From DATKDF01 sp963752045 (GTDB lineage: Bacteria > Acidobacteriota > Vicinamibacteria > Vicinamibacterales > SCN-69-37), in NCBI GenBank assembly GCA_963752045.1, contig CAVVWN010000008.1, positions 1,510,233-1,574,232 on the forward strand: a stretch of 64,000 bases of DNA, read 5' to 3'. Made by a program: the position numbers and the translations under genes. Below, one piece after another: positions 29,240 to 41,113 of this stretch (the stretch's first letter is position 1; each line of letters opens with the position of its first letter). Under the pieces are notes generated by a model. That model ran no database searches. It was not told where the DNA came from and saw only the letters and a program-made list of their open reading frames with translations.

Positions 29240-31372
29240 ATGGCCGCCCGATCGCACACTCTCCTCGTGACCTCGCTCACCGTGATACTTGCGGCCGGTG
29301 CCATCGCCGCCGGTCCGGCATTCTGGACCATGGCAACGTCTGGCGATTTCGTGGCCGGCCGCTCGGATGGCGTCTTCATCAGCCGTGAGGGTGTCGTCAC
29401 GCCAGGGCCACGCCTCACGAACAGGCTGCAGTCGGCGCCTCCCCAGGTGTGGGCGCTTGCCGGCGGCCCTGATGGGACGCTCTGGGCAGGAACCGGCGGT
29501 GATGGCCATGTCTTGCGCCTGCGCGCCGGCCAGACCGAAGAGACCGTGTTCGATGCCCAGGAACCCAACGTGTTCGCCCTTGCCGTTTCCGGCACGCGGA
29601 CGTTTGCGGCAACGGGTCCCGACGGGAGGGTGCACGTCATCGACGCCGACGGCAGCTCGCGTGTCTTCTTCGACCCGGCCGAGAAGTACATCTGGGCCCT
29701 CGCCGTGGACCGCGACGGGCGGCTCTGGGTCGGCGCGGGCAGTCCCGCCGTGATCTATCGTGTTGCCGCCGACGGATCGTCCGAGGCCGTCTACCGGCCG
29801 CCAGCGGCACACGTCGTCGCCCTGGCCTTCGACCTGGATGGACGCGTGCTCGCAGGCACGGATTCACCGGGACGGCTCTATCGCCTCGACGACACACTTC
29901 GCCCGTTCGTCCTGCTCGACGCGGGCCTTTCGGAACTTCGAGCCGTGACGGCGCTTGCCGACGGATTGCTCGTCGCCGCCGCTGTCGGGCGAGATGGACA
30001 GTCAACGTCGCCCGGCGAAACGACGTCGGTTGCCGTGACCGTCGCCTCGGGCGCTTCGCCCTCGCCGACGCCGTCTGAAGAGACGTCGACGGCCGTCCAG
30101 TCGCGGGTCTTCCGGATCGCGCCCGACGGCACGTGGGAAGCGATCTGGGAAACCTCCGACCTCATTTATGACGTGGCCGCGGCCGACGACGGTCAGGTGC
30201 TCGTCGCCACCGGCCCCGAGGGCCGCCTCTACCGCCTCGGCCCGGATCGGGCCGTATCACTTCTGACCGGTGTGGACGCCGGACAGATCACGCGCTTCTC
30301 GCGGCGTTCAGGAACGGGAGAAGTCGAGGCCTTTGCGACCGCCAACCCGGGACGAGTAATCACACTCGGTGCCGAAGCGCAGTCTCCGGCGACCTACTAC
30401 TCCCCGGTCCACGACACCAGGACGGTGGCCACCTGGGGTGTGATTCGGTGGGAATCCGACGGTGCCGTCGCGCTGTCCACGCGCTCCGGCAACACGGCGA
30501 AGCCGGATGATTCGTGGAGCGACTGGAGCGCCCCGTCCACCGACTCCGACGGCGCGGCCGTCGGCAGCCCGCCGGCCCGCTTCGTGCAGTGGAGGGCCGT
30601 GCTCCAATCCGCCACCGGCCGGGCTCCGAGCCTGTCGGCTGTCACGCTCGCTTACCTCCCGCGCAACGCGAGGCCGCAGATCAGCGAGCTCACGGTCCAT
30701 CCACCAGGCGTCGTCTTCCAGCGCCCGTTCTCCAACGAGGACGGCGCCATCGCGGGACTCGACGAACTGTCGGCCATTTCGCGGCGGCCACCGGGTGAAA
30801 CCGGCCCGACTGCCCCTCCGCCCGGCCGGCGGATGTTCCAGCGCGGTTTGCAGACCCTGGCCTGGAGAGCGCAGGATTCCGACGGCGACCGCCTGACCTA
30901 CACGCTGAGCTACCGTCGCGACGGAGAACAGACGTGGCGCGAGCTGCGCAGCGGACTGCTCGACACGATCTTCGTCTGGGACACCACGACGGTCGCAGAT
31001 GGTCGGTACGTGGTCAGGCTGAACGCATCGGACGAACTCTCGAACGCCGCCGACCAGGCGCTCATCGGCCGGCTCGAGAGCGACGCCCTCACCGTCGACA
31101 ACACGCCGCCGGCTGTGACGGTCACGACGACCCGGACGGGCGAAGCGGTGCGGTTGCAGATCGAGGCGCGCGATGCGCAAAGCCCGTTACTGAAACTCGA
31201 GTACTCGGTTGGGGGCGCGCCCTGGCAGGTTGTCCACCCGACGGACGGTCTGGCAGATTCGCCGGTGGAACGTTACTCTGTCGACCTCGCGGCCGGCCAG
31301 GACCCGCGCCTGGTCATGGTTCGCGCCACCGATCGGTGGCAGAACGTCACGTCGGTTCCTGCCGTACGGTGA
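29240..31372 (+). CDS. secreted beta-propeller protein with Ig-like C-terminus
   Basis: 710 residues: a signal peptide (1-25), then repeated units of the type WALAGGPDGTLWAGTGGDGHVLRL, FALAVSGTRTFAATGPDGRVHVI and WALAVDRDGRLWVGAGSPAVIYRV (residues 60-380), a pattern of NHL/two-component-regulator-like propeller blades. The C-terminal third carries fibronectin/Ig-type beta repeats (LAWRAQDSDGDRLTYTLSYRRDG, PPAVTVTTTRTGEAVRLQIEARD). Probably periplasmic or surface-associated, role unknown. It follows the S55-like gene by 27 bases and is likely cotranscribed. Confidence 0.65.
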   Translation: MAARSHTLLVTSLTVILAAGAIAAGPAFWTMATSGDFVAGRSDGVFISREGVVTPGPRLTNRLQSAPPQVWALAGGPDGTLWAGTGGDGHVLRLRAGQTEETVFDAQEPNVFALAVSGTRTFAATGPDGRVHVIDADGSSRVFFDPAEKYIWALAVDRDGRLWVGAGSPAVIYRVAADGSSEAVYRPPAAHVVALAFDLDGRVLAGTDSPGRLYRLDDTLRPFVLLDAGLSELRAVTALADGLLVAAAVGRDGQSTSPGETTSVAVTVASGASPSPTPSEETSTAVQSRVFRIAPDGTWEAIWETSDLIYDVAAADDGQVLVATGPEGRLYRLGPDRAVSLLTGVDAGQITRFSRRSGTGEVEAFATANPGRVITLGAEAQSPATYYSPVHDTRTVATWGVIRWESDGAVALSTRSGNTAKPDDSWSDWSAPSTDSDGAAVGSPPARFVQWRAVLQSATGRAPSLSAVTLAYLPRNARPQISELTVHPPGVVFQRPFSNEDGAIAGLDELSAISRRPPGETGPTAPPPGRRMFQRGLQTLAWRAQDSDGDRLTYTLSYRRDGEQTWRELRSGLLDTIFVWDTTTVADGRYVVRLNASDELSNAADQALIGRLESDALTVDNTPPAVTVTTTRTGEAVRLQIEARDAQSPLLKLEYSVGGAPWQVVHPTDGLADSPVERYSVDLAAGQDPRLVMVRATDRWQNVTSVPAVR

Positions 31373-31406
31373 GCTTGCGGACGCCCGTGAGGGCGAGGGG
31401 TGACTG

Positions 31407-32141
31407 TCAGAGCCCCTTGGCGGTCACGTCCGTCGTGGCGAGCAGGCGGACCTGCTGAACCTCGACGCGCACGAGCTCCTTGCTCTGCCGCCGCAGAAAC
31501 TCGTCGAGCAGCGCCTCGGTCTCGGCGCGGTGCTCGGGTCCCATCTCGGAGAGCTCGACCACGCGCCCTTTCCGCGTCATCAGCTCGGCGAGCGACGCAA
31601 TGAGCTGCCGCTCTGACGGGCCGGTGAGCATGGCCTCGGTGATCACGCGCGTGCCGTTGACCGAACTGAACTGCAACACGATACCGCCGCCGCGTCCGCC
31701 CTCCTGCTCGGCGACGGCCAGCAGGGTTCCGGCAGGAGCGGACTCAAACCCGCCCGCCATCGCGCGCGACTGGCCGAAGAACAAGGCAAAGGCCACGAGC
31801 AGCATCGTCGCCATCGCACCGAGCACGGACCCCGTGCCGACCCACAGCAGGCGACTGTCCCCGACGGCGCGCTCGATCTTCGCTCCCCAGGACACCGCCG
31901 ACTCGGCTCGCACCCGCGCGACGACACTCGAGGCGAGCCCCTCGACGGGCACGGCGACGGGATCGGCCTGCGCAGCACTTCTCAGCAGGTCTCCAACACC
32001 CACGGCGGCCTCGACTTCGACTGCGCAGTCGCCGCACTTGTCCAGATGACGCGACACGCGGAGGCGATCGGCGCCCGACAGTTCTCCATCCACGTAGAGA
32101 CCGAGTAGCGGCCTCACGAATCGACAGGGTGACGGCTTCAC
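31407..32141 (-). CDS. anti-sigma factor (zf-HC2-like, membrane)
   Basis: 244 residues from a GTG overlapping the sigma gene stop (GTGA). The zinc-binding motif HLDKCGDCAVEVEAA lies near residue 35. One membrane segment (LWVGTGSVLGAMATMLLVAFALFFG, about 105-130) separates it from a periplasmic domain of unknown fold. It should sequester the ECF sigma factor encoded just upstream. A longer open frame to 32450 is antisense-like and rejected. Confidence 0.8.
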   Translation of the reverse strand: MKPSPCRFVRPLLGLYVDGELSGADRLRVSRHLDKCGDCAVEVEAAVGVGDLLRSAAQADPVAVPVEGLASSVVARVRAESAVSWGAKIERAVGDSRLLWVGTGSVLGAMATMLLVAFALFFGQSRAMAGGFESAPAGTLLAVAEQEGGRGGGIVLQFSSVNGTRVITEAMLTGPSERQLIASLAELMTRKGRVVELSEMGPEHRAETEALLDEFLRRQSKELVRVEVQQVRLLATTDVTAKGL

Positions 32142-32758
32142 GGTAATACCTCTAGCGCGGCACGCAGGCCCCGCCGCGCCCTTGCAAGGCGCGACTTGAC
32201 CGTGCCGACAGCAACGCCGAGGGAATCGGCAATCTCGTCGTAGCTGAGTCCGTCGATTTCCCTCAGGACAATGACCGCTCGCTGATCGAACGGCAGTTGG
32301 TCGAGCGCAGACCAGACTCTGCGGGCTACCTCCCGCTCGCGCAGAACCTGGTCCGGGTCGCCGGACCGCCGCGTCTCGGCAATCTCGCCGTGTGCCGCGG
32401 TGTGCTCTTCGAGCGCGACCTGTTGCGACCGGTGCCGTCTGCGCCACCACCGACGCCGGTTGGCGGCCTGGTTGATCACGATGCGGTAGATCCAGGTCTT
32501 CAGAGTGGACTGTCCGCGAAACTGCCCGAGCGTGCGGAACACGCGCAGGAAGACCTCCTGCGACAGGTCCAACGCCTCCTGTTGATCGCCGAGCAGGTGC
32601 ACGGCCAACTGGTACACCATGCGTTGATGGTCCGAGACGAGGCGGGTGCAGGCATCTTCACTGCCGGTAGCGCACTGCTGCACCAATACCCAGTCGGCAC
32701 TGGCAGCGTCCGGCCACGACAGAGCGCGAATCGGTTTCACCGAAACCCCTGAACGCAT
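32138..32758 (-). CDS. ECF-family RNA polymerase sigma-70 factor
   Basis: 206 residues, ATG with a GGGAG site upstream. Region 2 is MVYQLAVHLLGDQQEALDLSQEVFLRVFRTLGQFRGQSTLKTWIYRIVINQAANRRR. Region 4 is LPFDQRAVIVLREIDGLSYDEIADSLGVAVGTVKSRLARARRGLR. A basic linker (RRWWRRRHRSQQ) joins them. It is the second ECF/anti-sigma pair in the window and differs clearly in sequence from the one at 2.1 kb. Confidence 0.9.
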   Translation of the reverse strand: MRSGVSVKPIRALSWPDAASADWVLVQQCATGSEDACTRLVSDHQRMVYQLAVHLLGDQQEALDLSQEVFLRVFRTLGQFRGQSTLKTWIYRIVINQAANRRRWWRRRHRSQQVALEEHTAAHGEIAETRRSGDPDQVLREREVARRVWSALDQLPFDQRAVIVLREIDGLSYDEIADSLGVAVGTVKSRLARARRGLRAALEVLP

Positions 32759-32840
32759 CGTAGCACTCCCGGTGACCGTTGGCCCGCAACAACTTAGACT
32801 CCGAGGCGCGAGAACGGTTCCCTCGGCGTAAGATCAGCCG

Positions 32841-34229
32841 ATGAGGCGGCTTATTGCCGTGCTGGGCCTGATTGGCCTCGTGGCGGCAGGAATCTGGACG
32901 ATACAGCGACTCGACCGGGAACGGCAGTACCGCACGCTGCTGTCACGCGGTGAGGACGCCTTCAGGTCGGGCAATCACTACGCGGCCATCGAGGCCCTCA
33001 CAGCCGCCCTGGCGTGGCGGCCCGACTCGATGGTGGCCTTCCTGCGCCGCGGCGCCGCGTACGGCGCCCTGCGCCGCGACGACGAGGCGGTCCGTGACCT
33101 CAAGGAAGCCGCGCGGCTTGCCCCCAACGCGCCGCAACCGCTCGTCGCCCTGGGCGATCTGTTCGACCAGCGCGGAAACCCGGCACAGGCAGCCGCCTGG
33201 TACGGACAAGCAGCCGACCGGCTCAAGGACGAAGACCCGGGGGTCCTTTACGCGCTGGCGATGGCGCACTATCGCTCGGGATCCCCGGCCGAGGCGATTG
33301 GGCCGCTGGAGCGCGCCGTCGCTCGCAATGACTCTCTCGCCGAGGCGCATTACCTGCTCGGCCTGGTCTACCGGGACACGCAGAATCTCGGCGCGGCCGT
33401 CGACTCGCTCGAACAGGCGCTCGAGCGTCAGCCCTCGCTCATCCCGGCCCGCGAAGAGCTCGCCGATCTCTACAGGGTCATGGGACGTCCGGTCGACGAG
33501 ATGCGCGAGCTCCAGGCACTCGCCGCGCTCGACCAGCAACAGGTGGGCCGTGTCGTGGCCATCGCCATGGCCGAAGCGCGAGGGGGACAAGCCGGCAGCG
33601 CGCTCGGCACCCTCAACGGCGCTGCCGCCCGGGCGCCGAATGACCCGCGCGTGCAACTGGCCCTGGGCCGCGTCTATCTGGCCCGAGCCGAGCGCGCCGG
33701 CGACCCGCAGCTCGTCGCACGCGCGCTCGACGTACTCGAGTCGGCCCTCGGGGGAACCGCCCGCCGAAGCGAAGGCCTCGCGCTCTACGGCCGCGCGCTC
33801 TACGTGTCGGGCCGGCTCGACGAGGCCGAGCGCATTCTCCGCGAGGCCGTCGCGACAACGCCGGTCGACACCGAGGCGTACGCTTTTCTTGCCGACGCGG
33901 CCGAGCAGCTGTCGCACTTTCAGGAGGCCCGCGACGCGCTCATCAATCTCGACGTGCTCGAGGGCAGCACGGCGCAGGCCGAGGTACGGGTTCTGCGCCT
34001 CCGCCGGATCGGATTGCTCTCGCTCCGGGGCGACGATGCCCGCACCGCCGCGCGATACCTCGCCCAGGCCGCCGACCTTCGGCCTGACGATGTTCAGGTG
34101 CTCGCCCTGCTCGCCCGGGCACAATGGCTCACCGGCGCCGCCGAGGCCGCGCGCGACACGGTGGCCAGAGGCCTCGCCCTGAGCCCCGACGACGGTGACC
34201 TCCGCCTCCTCGCCCGGACGATCAGGTAG
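32841..34229 (+). CDS. TPR-repeat protein, membrane-anchored
   Basis: 462 residues. An N-terminal hydrophobic segment (residues 3-20, LIAVLGLIGLVAAGIW) serves as anchor or signal. About ten tetratricopeptide repeats follow (for example AEAHYLLGLVYRDTQNLGAAVDSLEQALERQPSLIPA). No catalytic motif. Probably an envelope scaffold. It is divergent from the ECF gene and convergent with the sigma54 regulator, separated from it by 11 bases. Confidence 0.75.
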   Translation: MRRLIAVLGLIGLVAAGIWTIQRLDRERQYRTLLSRGEDAFRSGNHYAAIEALTAALAWRPDSMVAFLRRGAAYGALRRDDEAVRDLKEAARLAPNAPQPLVALGDLFDQRGNPAQAAAWYGQAADRLKDEDPGVLYALAMAHYRSGSPAEAIGPLERAVARNDSLAEAHYLLGLVYRDTQNLGAAVDSLEQALERQPSLIPAREELADLYRVMGRPVDEMRELQALAALDQQQVGRVVAIAMAEARGGQAGSALGTLNGAAARAPNDPRVQLALGRVYLARAERAGDPQLVARALDVLESALGGTARRSEGLALYGRALYVSGRLDEAERILREAVATTPVDTEAYAFLADAAEQLSHFQEARDALINLDVLEGSTAQAEVRVLRLRRIGLLSLRGDDARTAARYLAQAADLRPDDVQVLALLARAQWLTGAAEAARDTVARGLALSPDDGDLRLLARTIR

Positions 34230-34240
34230 CCCCGGAATCC

Positions 34241-36956
34241 TCAGGCCACTCCACTCACCTCGCCGGTCGTGTCGAGCCCGAGCCGGCGGATCGCCTTCGA
34301 GAGGCCCTGGCGCGACAATCCGAGCTCGCGAGCCGCCGCCGACCGTCGTCCGCCGTGTCGGGCGAGCGCGCCGGCCACCGCTCGGCGCTCGCACTGCCGC
34401 CGCAGGTCGTCGAGCGAGCGCCCGCCTGCCTCGGCCGGCGGTCCGCCCGACAAGTGCAGGCGGACCTCTCTCGCGCCCAGCCGCCCGCGCACAGGGGCTC
34501 TCACGGCCAGGCCAGCCATGACGTTCTGCAGTTCCCTGACATTGCCAGGCCAGCCGTGTCCGCAGAGCGCAGCCATCGCGTCGCGTGTCAGCCGCACCTG
34601 CTTGCCCACGTCCACAAGCGCCCGCCGCCAGAAGGCGGCCGCGAGCGACGGCAGATCCTCCGGCCGCTCGCGCAGCGGAGGCAGCACGATGCGCACGACC
34701 GCAAGCCGGAACAGAAGATCCTCCCGGAATCGCCCGACGTGCGCAGCCTCGGCGAGTGGCTGATTCGTGGCCGCGATGACCCGCACGTCGATCGTTCGCG
34801 CGGCGTTCTCCCCGACGCGCCGCACTTCCCGCTCCTGCAGGGCTCGCAACAGCTTGGCCTGGGCACGGACCGACAGCTCGCTCACCTCGTCGAGGAACAG
34901 GGAGCCACCGCTGGCGTCTTCGAAGAGGCCGGCCCTCGCGGTGACCGCCCCGGTGAACGCGCCACGTGCAAACCCGAACAGCTCCGCCTCGACGAGATCG
35001 TCGGTGAGCGCCGCGCAGTTGACCGCCATGAAGCGCCGCGCGCGCCGGTCGCTCAGCCGGTGCAAGGCGCGCGCGACAAGCTCCTTGCCGGTTCCACTCT
35101 CCCCTTCGATGAGCACCGAGAAGCCGGTGCGGGCAGCCTGGCGGATGGACTCGCGCACGGCCATCATCGATGGGCTCCGCCCCATGAGCTCGGGCATGAG
35201 CGCCGACGGATCGTCGGGCGGATCGCGCAGGTCGAGCCGGGCCCGAAGAGCCGGCCCGCATAACGCGGCAAACGCCTGCACCGCATCTTCGACGGCAGCC
35301 GTGTCGCCACCACCACCGCGGCCAACGACGTGTCCGATGATCGCGCCTCCGTAACGCACGGGAGCGGCGACCTGGACCATGCCGGCCCCCTCGCCGGGCT
35401 CCCGGTCAACGTGCGGCACTTCCCGGCACAGGTCGGCCATCTCGCCCGGAGCAAGCTGCCGGTGCGGCCAGCCATCCTGCGCGACTACCCGGCCATCGCA
35501 CACCGACACGACGGCCACGGCCCGGGCGCCCGCGTGCGTTCGAACCCACGAGCACGCCAGGGAGAGCGCGGCACCGTCATCCTCGGCCTCGTGCACCACC
35601 TGTAGAAGACCCGGTACGAAATGCAGGACCCGCATGCGCTCCCTCCTCTGCCCCCATCGCATGACTCCAAGCGCGCCGCGCTCGATCAGAATCGCGTCGA
35701 ATGTCCTCCACCCCCGCCGGTCTCCCAGCCTGCGCGTGGATCCACCGTGCCGCGAGGGTCCCAAGGCTACGACGCCCATGTTGCCGAGCTCGTCGCGCAC
35801 AGATCCTGCGAACCTCGGCCATGTCGCCGCGGCCGTAGGCGCTCTCACCCGCCGCCAGGTCCGTGAGGATCTGAAGGTCCGCCGGGGCTGGACCGAGCTC
35901 CGCGACCGACTCCCCACTGTCCCCGGACGCCGATTGCCGCGCGCCACGGCCGGACAAGAGGAGCCTCAGCAGGTGAGCCCACGTCAGGCCGCGCCGATCG
36001 CCACGACGACCCGCTCGGGCGGAAGCTTCCTGCCGAGCCTGGCAGGTCTCCACGTCATGGCTCGCCCAGTCGAGCAGGCCCAGCCAGCCGGTGCGATCAA
36101 CAGAATCTGGCAACTGCTCGAGCGTGGTCCGCGCCGCCTCGAACCGCCCGCGCCAGAAGGCCACTTGCGCCTCGAGCGCGGAAAGCTCGGCCGGCATCGC
36201 CGATCCCTCGAGGGCGGCTTCTGCCCTGGCGGCCCCAATCACGTCGTCAGCCGCGTCGAGGTCGGCGCGAGCGATGAAATCGCGCGCACGCGCCGCCACG
36301 ATCGAGCAGAACGTCTTCTCGCCGGGACCACGGGCGTACGGCGGGGGCCGCTCGCGAGCGAGGGAGCTCCCGACGGACGCGTGCACCTCAATCAGACACA
36401 GCGCGTGCCGGCGCCGGCTCGAGCCCGAGAGCCTCCTGACCCACAACCTGCCGCATTCTGGGGAGTCGTCGTTGCACGAGAGCAGCGCGACGTGTCGCCC
36501 CCGGACCGCGCCCGCAAGGTCCGCACCGGCGGGGACTCCCGTGCGGATCGCGACGAACCCACGCGCGCGCAGGGCACGCGCCAGCCCCACGACGAGGTGG
36601 TCGCGCTCACTTTGCGACGACACCTGAAGACGGACCGAGGGCCAGGCCGTGGCCACACCATCGATGACTTCGAGCGCGGCCCTCAGCGCCTGGATTGCCG
36701 CGCCGTCCGGCGGCTCGAGCCACGGCAGGTCGGCGGTCGCTTCGAACCAACACGTCGCGCCAAGCCGCTCGAAGTCGACGAGCGTGCCGGCGTGTGGCCG
36801 CGGCGCCATCAGCGCGGATTCGAGCCGCTTGGCCCGGTCGGTCCAGTCTGCGACGCCCTCATGCACGACCAGACGCGCCGGCCAGCGGCCAGCCAGATCG
36901 AACCAGGCCCCGGAGGCCATCGGCACGAACCGGTCGCCGATGATGCGGCTCGACAC
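34241..36956 (-). CDS. sigma54-dependent transcriptional regulator with long N-terminal region, one frameshift
   Basis: Two frames join at a C5 run (35711-35715); dropping one base gives about 904 residues. The N-terminal 410 residues (GTG 36956, good GGAAGAG site) have no recognised domain and look helical with TPR-like stretches (AALEGSAMPAELSALEAQVAFWRGRFEAARTTLEQL). A GAF-like segment follows (LACSWVRTHAGARAVAVVSVCDGRVV), then a complete AAA+ domain: Walker A GESGTGKELVARA, the sigma54-contact motif GAFTGA, Walker B GGSLFLDEV. A Fis-type helix-turn-helix (RRSAAARELGLSRQGLSKAIRRLGL) ends it. No receiver domain, so the signal is probably sensed by the N-terminus. Confidence 0.82.
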
Positions 36957-37054
36957 GCGGCTCTTCCGTGCAAGATCGACGCCGCGAAGATCGGCTCGCG
37001 TTCGACGCCCGCACGCCGAAGTGGTTGCAGAAAGTTCGATAGAATGGCGCCCCG

Positions 37055-38274
37055 ATGCTCCGATTTCTTACGGCCGGCGAGTCGCACGGACAGGCACTCG
37101 TTGTCATTGTCGAAGGCGTCCCGGCCGGCCTCCCGATCGACGCACAGACCATCGGTGCGGATCTCGCACGCAGGCAACTGGGCTACGGTCGTGGCCGCCG
37201 GATGGCCATCGAGCGGGACGAGGCCACGCTCGTGTCCGGCGTGCGCCACGGCGAGATCCATCGGCAGCCCGATCGCGATGCTCATCGCCAACCGCGACTG
37301 GCCGAGCTGGGAACACACCATGCGCGTCGAGCGCGAGTCGGACGACGCGCTCGGCGGTGCGCGCCGGCCCCCGGTGACCCGGCCACAGACCGGGCCACGC
37401 GGATCTGTCGGCCGGTCTGAAATACGGCCGCCGCGATCTGCGCGACGTGCTGGAACGCGCGAGCGCGCGCGAAACGGCTGCGCGCGTGGCCGCCGGCGCC
37501 GTGGCACGCGCGCTGATCGGCCGTTACGGCGTCGAGGTGGCCAGCCATGTCACGGGCATCGGCGGCGTCGAGGTCGCCTCGCCGCTCGACATCCCGTTCT
37601 CACACGTCCGGTCGATTCCTCCGGACGACGACCTGCGATGCGTGGATCCGGGCAAGGCCACGGCCATGCGCGCGGCGATCGACCACGCCAGGACGGCCGG
37701 CGATACCGTCGGCGGGACGTTCGAAGTCATCGCGCACGCCGTTCCTCCCGGTCTCGGGAGCCACGTTCACTGGGATCGGAAGCTCGACGGCCGGCTGGCG
37801 CAGGCCGTCATGTCCATTCCGGCGATCAAGGCCGTTGGCTTCGGTTGCGCTGCCGAGGTCGGGCAGCTGCCAGGCTCGCGCGTCCATGATGAGATCGTCC
37901 GAGCCGAGGGCGCGCCCACCGGGACGCTGCCCGGCCTCTCGAGGCCGACCAATCGGGCGGGCGGCCTCGAAGGTGGCGTGACGAACGGCGAAGACGTCCG
38001 CCTGACCGCCTGGATGAAGCCGATCTCGACGCTCATGCGGCCCCTGCGATCGGTCGATCTCGAGACGCTCGAGGCTTCCGATGCGGGCATCGAGCGCAGT
38101 GACGTCTGTGCGGTGCCGGCGGCAGCCGTCGTAGGCGAGGCGATGACGTGCCTCGTGCTGGCCGATGCCTGGCTCGAGCGATTCGGGGGCGACAACATCG
38201 CCGAGATCGACGATGCGGTACGACACGCAGCGGCGCGGATCGCCTCCCGGCTCACGCCGAAAGGGCCGTCCTGA
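37055..38274 (+). CDS. aroC: chorismate synthase, two frameshifts
   Basis: The start MLRFLTAGESHGQALVVIVEGVPAGLPID and LGYGRGRRMAIERDEATLVSGVRHGE are in frame one. GSPIAMLIANRDWPSWEHTMRVERESDDAL lies in the next frame after an extra base near 37259. GLKYGRRDLRDVLERASARETAARVAAGAVARALI onward is reached after another extra base near 37385-37392. All chorismate synthase signatures (GESHG, RASARET) are intact, so a functional gene with sequence errors is likely. It converts EPSP to chorismate, the branch-point substrate for the trp/tyr supraoperon 10 kb away. The end shares a base with def (TGATG). Confidence 0.88.
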
Positions 38275-38783
38275 TGCTGCGCCCGATCGTGCGCCTGGGC
38301 ACGGCCGGCCTCTCCGAGCCGGCCAGACCCGTGGCTGAAGTCACCGACGACATCCGCGCCCTCATCGACGACATGGTCGACACGATGTATGCCGCTCCCG
38401 GCATCGGCCTGGCCGCTCCACAGGTGGGCGTCCCGCTGCGCGTCTGCGTCATCGACCTGAGCGTGGGCCGGCGCGGCGGCGAGCTCTTCACCCTGGTCAA
38501 CCCCGAATTCGTCGAGCGCTCCGGCATGCAGCTCGAGGAAGAAGGCTGCCTGAGCGTGCCCGGCTTCACGGCAACCGTCGCCCGTCCGGAGAGGGCCGTC
38601 GTCCGCGCCCTCGACCGGTCGGGCGCCGAACGCGTGATTGAGGGGACCGGCCTGCTTGCGCGCGCCCTTCAGCACGAGCTCGACCACCTGGACGGCAAGC
38701 TGTTTCTCGACCGCCTGCGCGGGATCCAGCGCGACGTCATCGTCCGAAAGGTGCGGAAGCTGCAACGACAGGGCAAATGGTAG
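38274..38783 (+). CDS. def: peptide deformylase
   Basis: 169 residues. All three motifs are present: GIGLAAPQVG, EEGCLSVPG, and HELDHLDGKLF (the HExDH zinc site). It removes the formyl group from nascent chains, and its pairing with fmt just downstream is the common bacterial arrangement. The ATG overlaps the aroC stop. The last 7 bases overlap fmt. Confidence 0.96.
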   Translation: MLRPIVRLGTAGLSEPARPVAEVTDDIRALIDDMVDTMYAAPGIGLAAPQVGVPLRVCVIDLSVGRRGGELFTLVNPEFVERSGMQLEEEGCLSVPGFTATVARPERAVVRALDRSGAERVIEGTGLLARALQHELDHLDGKLFLDRLRGIQRDVIVRKVRKLQRQGKW

Positions 38784-39738
38784 CCGGGCTGCGCCTCGTG
38801 TTCTTCGGCACGCCGGCGTTCGCCGTGCCGTCGCTCGGTGCCCTCCTCGGCTCGGGTCATCAGGTCGTGGCCGTCGTCACGCAGCCGGACCGGCCGCGGG
38901 GCCGCGGACAGAAGGTCCGGCCGGGGGAGGTCAAGCAGGCAGCCGTCGCCGCCGGCGTGCCGGTCCTGCAGCCGCATCGCCTGAATGAACCGGCGTTTCG
39001 AGAGGCGCTGGCCGCGGCGGCTCCGGATCTCGGCGTGGTCGCCGCCTACGGCAAACTGCTCCCCGAAGACCTGCTGTCCCTGCCGAAGCTGGGGATGATC
39101 AACGTGCACGCGTCGTTGCTGCCGCGCTGGAGGGGCGCCGCGCCGATCCATCGCGCGATCCTCGCGGGCGACACGGTCACGGGCGTCACGATCATGCGTG
39201 TCGTCAAGGCACTCGATGCGGGCCCGATGCTCTCAGCAGGGCCAACGCCGATTGACCCGAACGAGACCAGCGCGGAACTCGAACGGCGGCTCGCCGTGCT
39301 CGGGGCGGAGTTGCTCGTGGCCGCGGTCGACCACGTCGAGGCCGGCACGGCAACCGAAACGGCGCAGGACGAGGCGGCCGTGACGTACGCCCGCCGGCTC
39401 GAGAGACACGAGAGCCAGGTCGACTGGGCGCGGCCCGCGCGCGTGGTGCACAACCAGATACGCGGCCTGCATCCCTGGCCGCTCGCCTCTGCTCTGTTTC
39501 GAGGTCACCGGACGCGTCTACTCAGATCCGTGGTTGCGACAGAGGTGCCGATGGGGGTCGAACCCGGCACGATCTCAGCCGTCGGTCCCGACGGCATCGA
39601 CGTCGCCACACGCCCCGGAGCCGTCCGCATCACCGAGATCCAGGTAGCCGGGAAGGCGGCAATGCCTGTGTCGCAGTTCCTGCGTGGTCACCCGGCCCAG
39701 GTGGGCGACGTCTTCCTTCCCCTACCAGCCGACGCGAA

Positions 39739-39742
<4 letters not shown>
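38777..39742 (+). CDS. fmt: methionyl-tRNA formyltransferase
   Basis: 321 residues. It opens RLVFFGTPAFAVPSLGALL and has the formyl-transfer motif INVHASLLPRWRGAAPIHRAI with the catalytic His, then VTIMRVVKALDAGPML. The C-terminal OB-like domain (QIRGLHPWPLASALFRGHR) binds initiator tRNA. It partners the upstream deformylase and overlaps rsmB by ATGA. Confidence 0.96.
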
Positions 39743-41095
<1,353 letters not shown>

Positions 41096-41113
41096 TACAC
41101 TTTTTTCGCCTCA

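Noticed and set aside
35379..37889. 836-residue plus-strand open frame
   Set aside because: Antisense to the sigma54 regulator. Its last part coincides with one frame of aroC and gains meaning only there.
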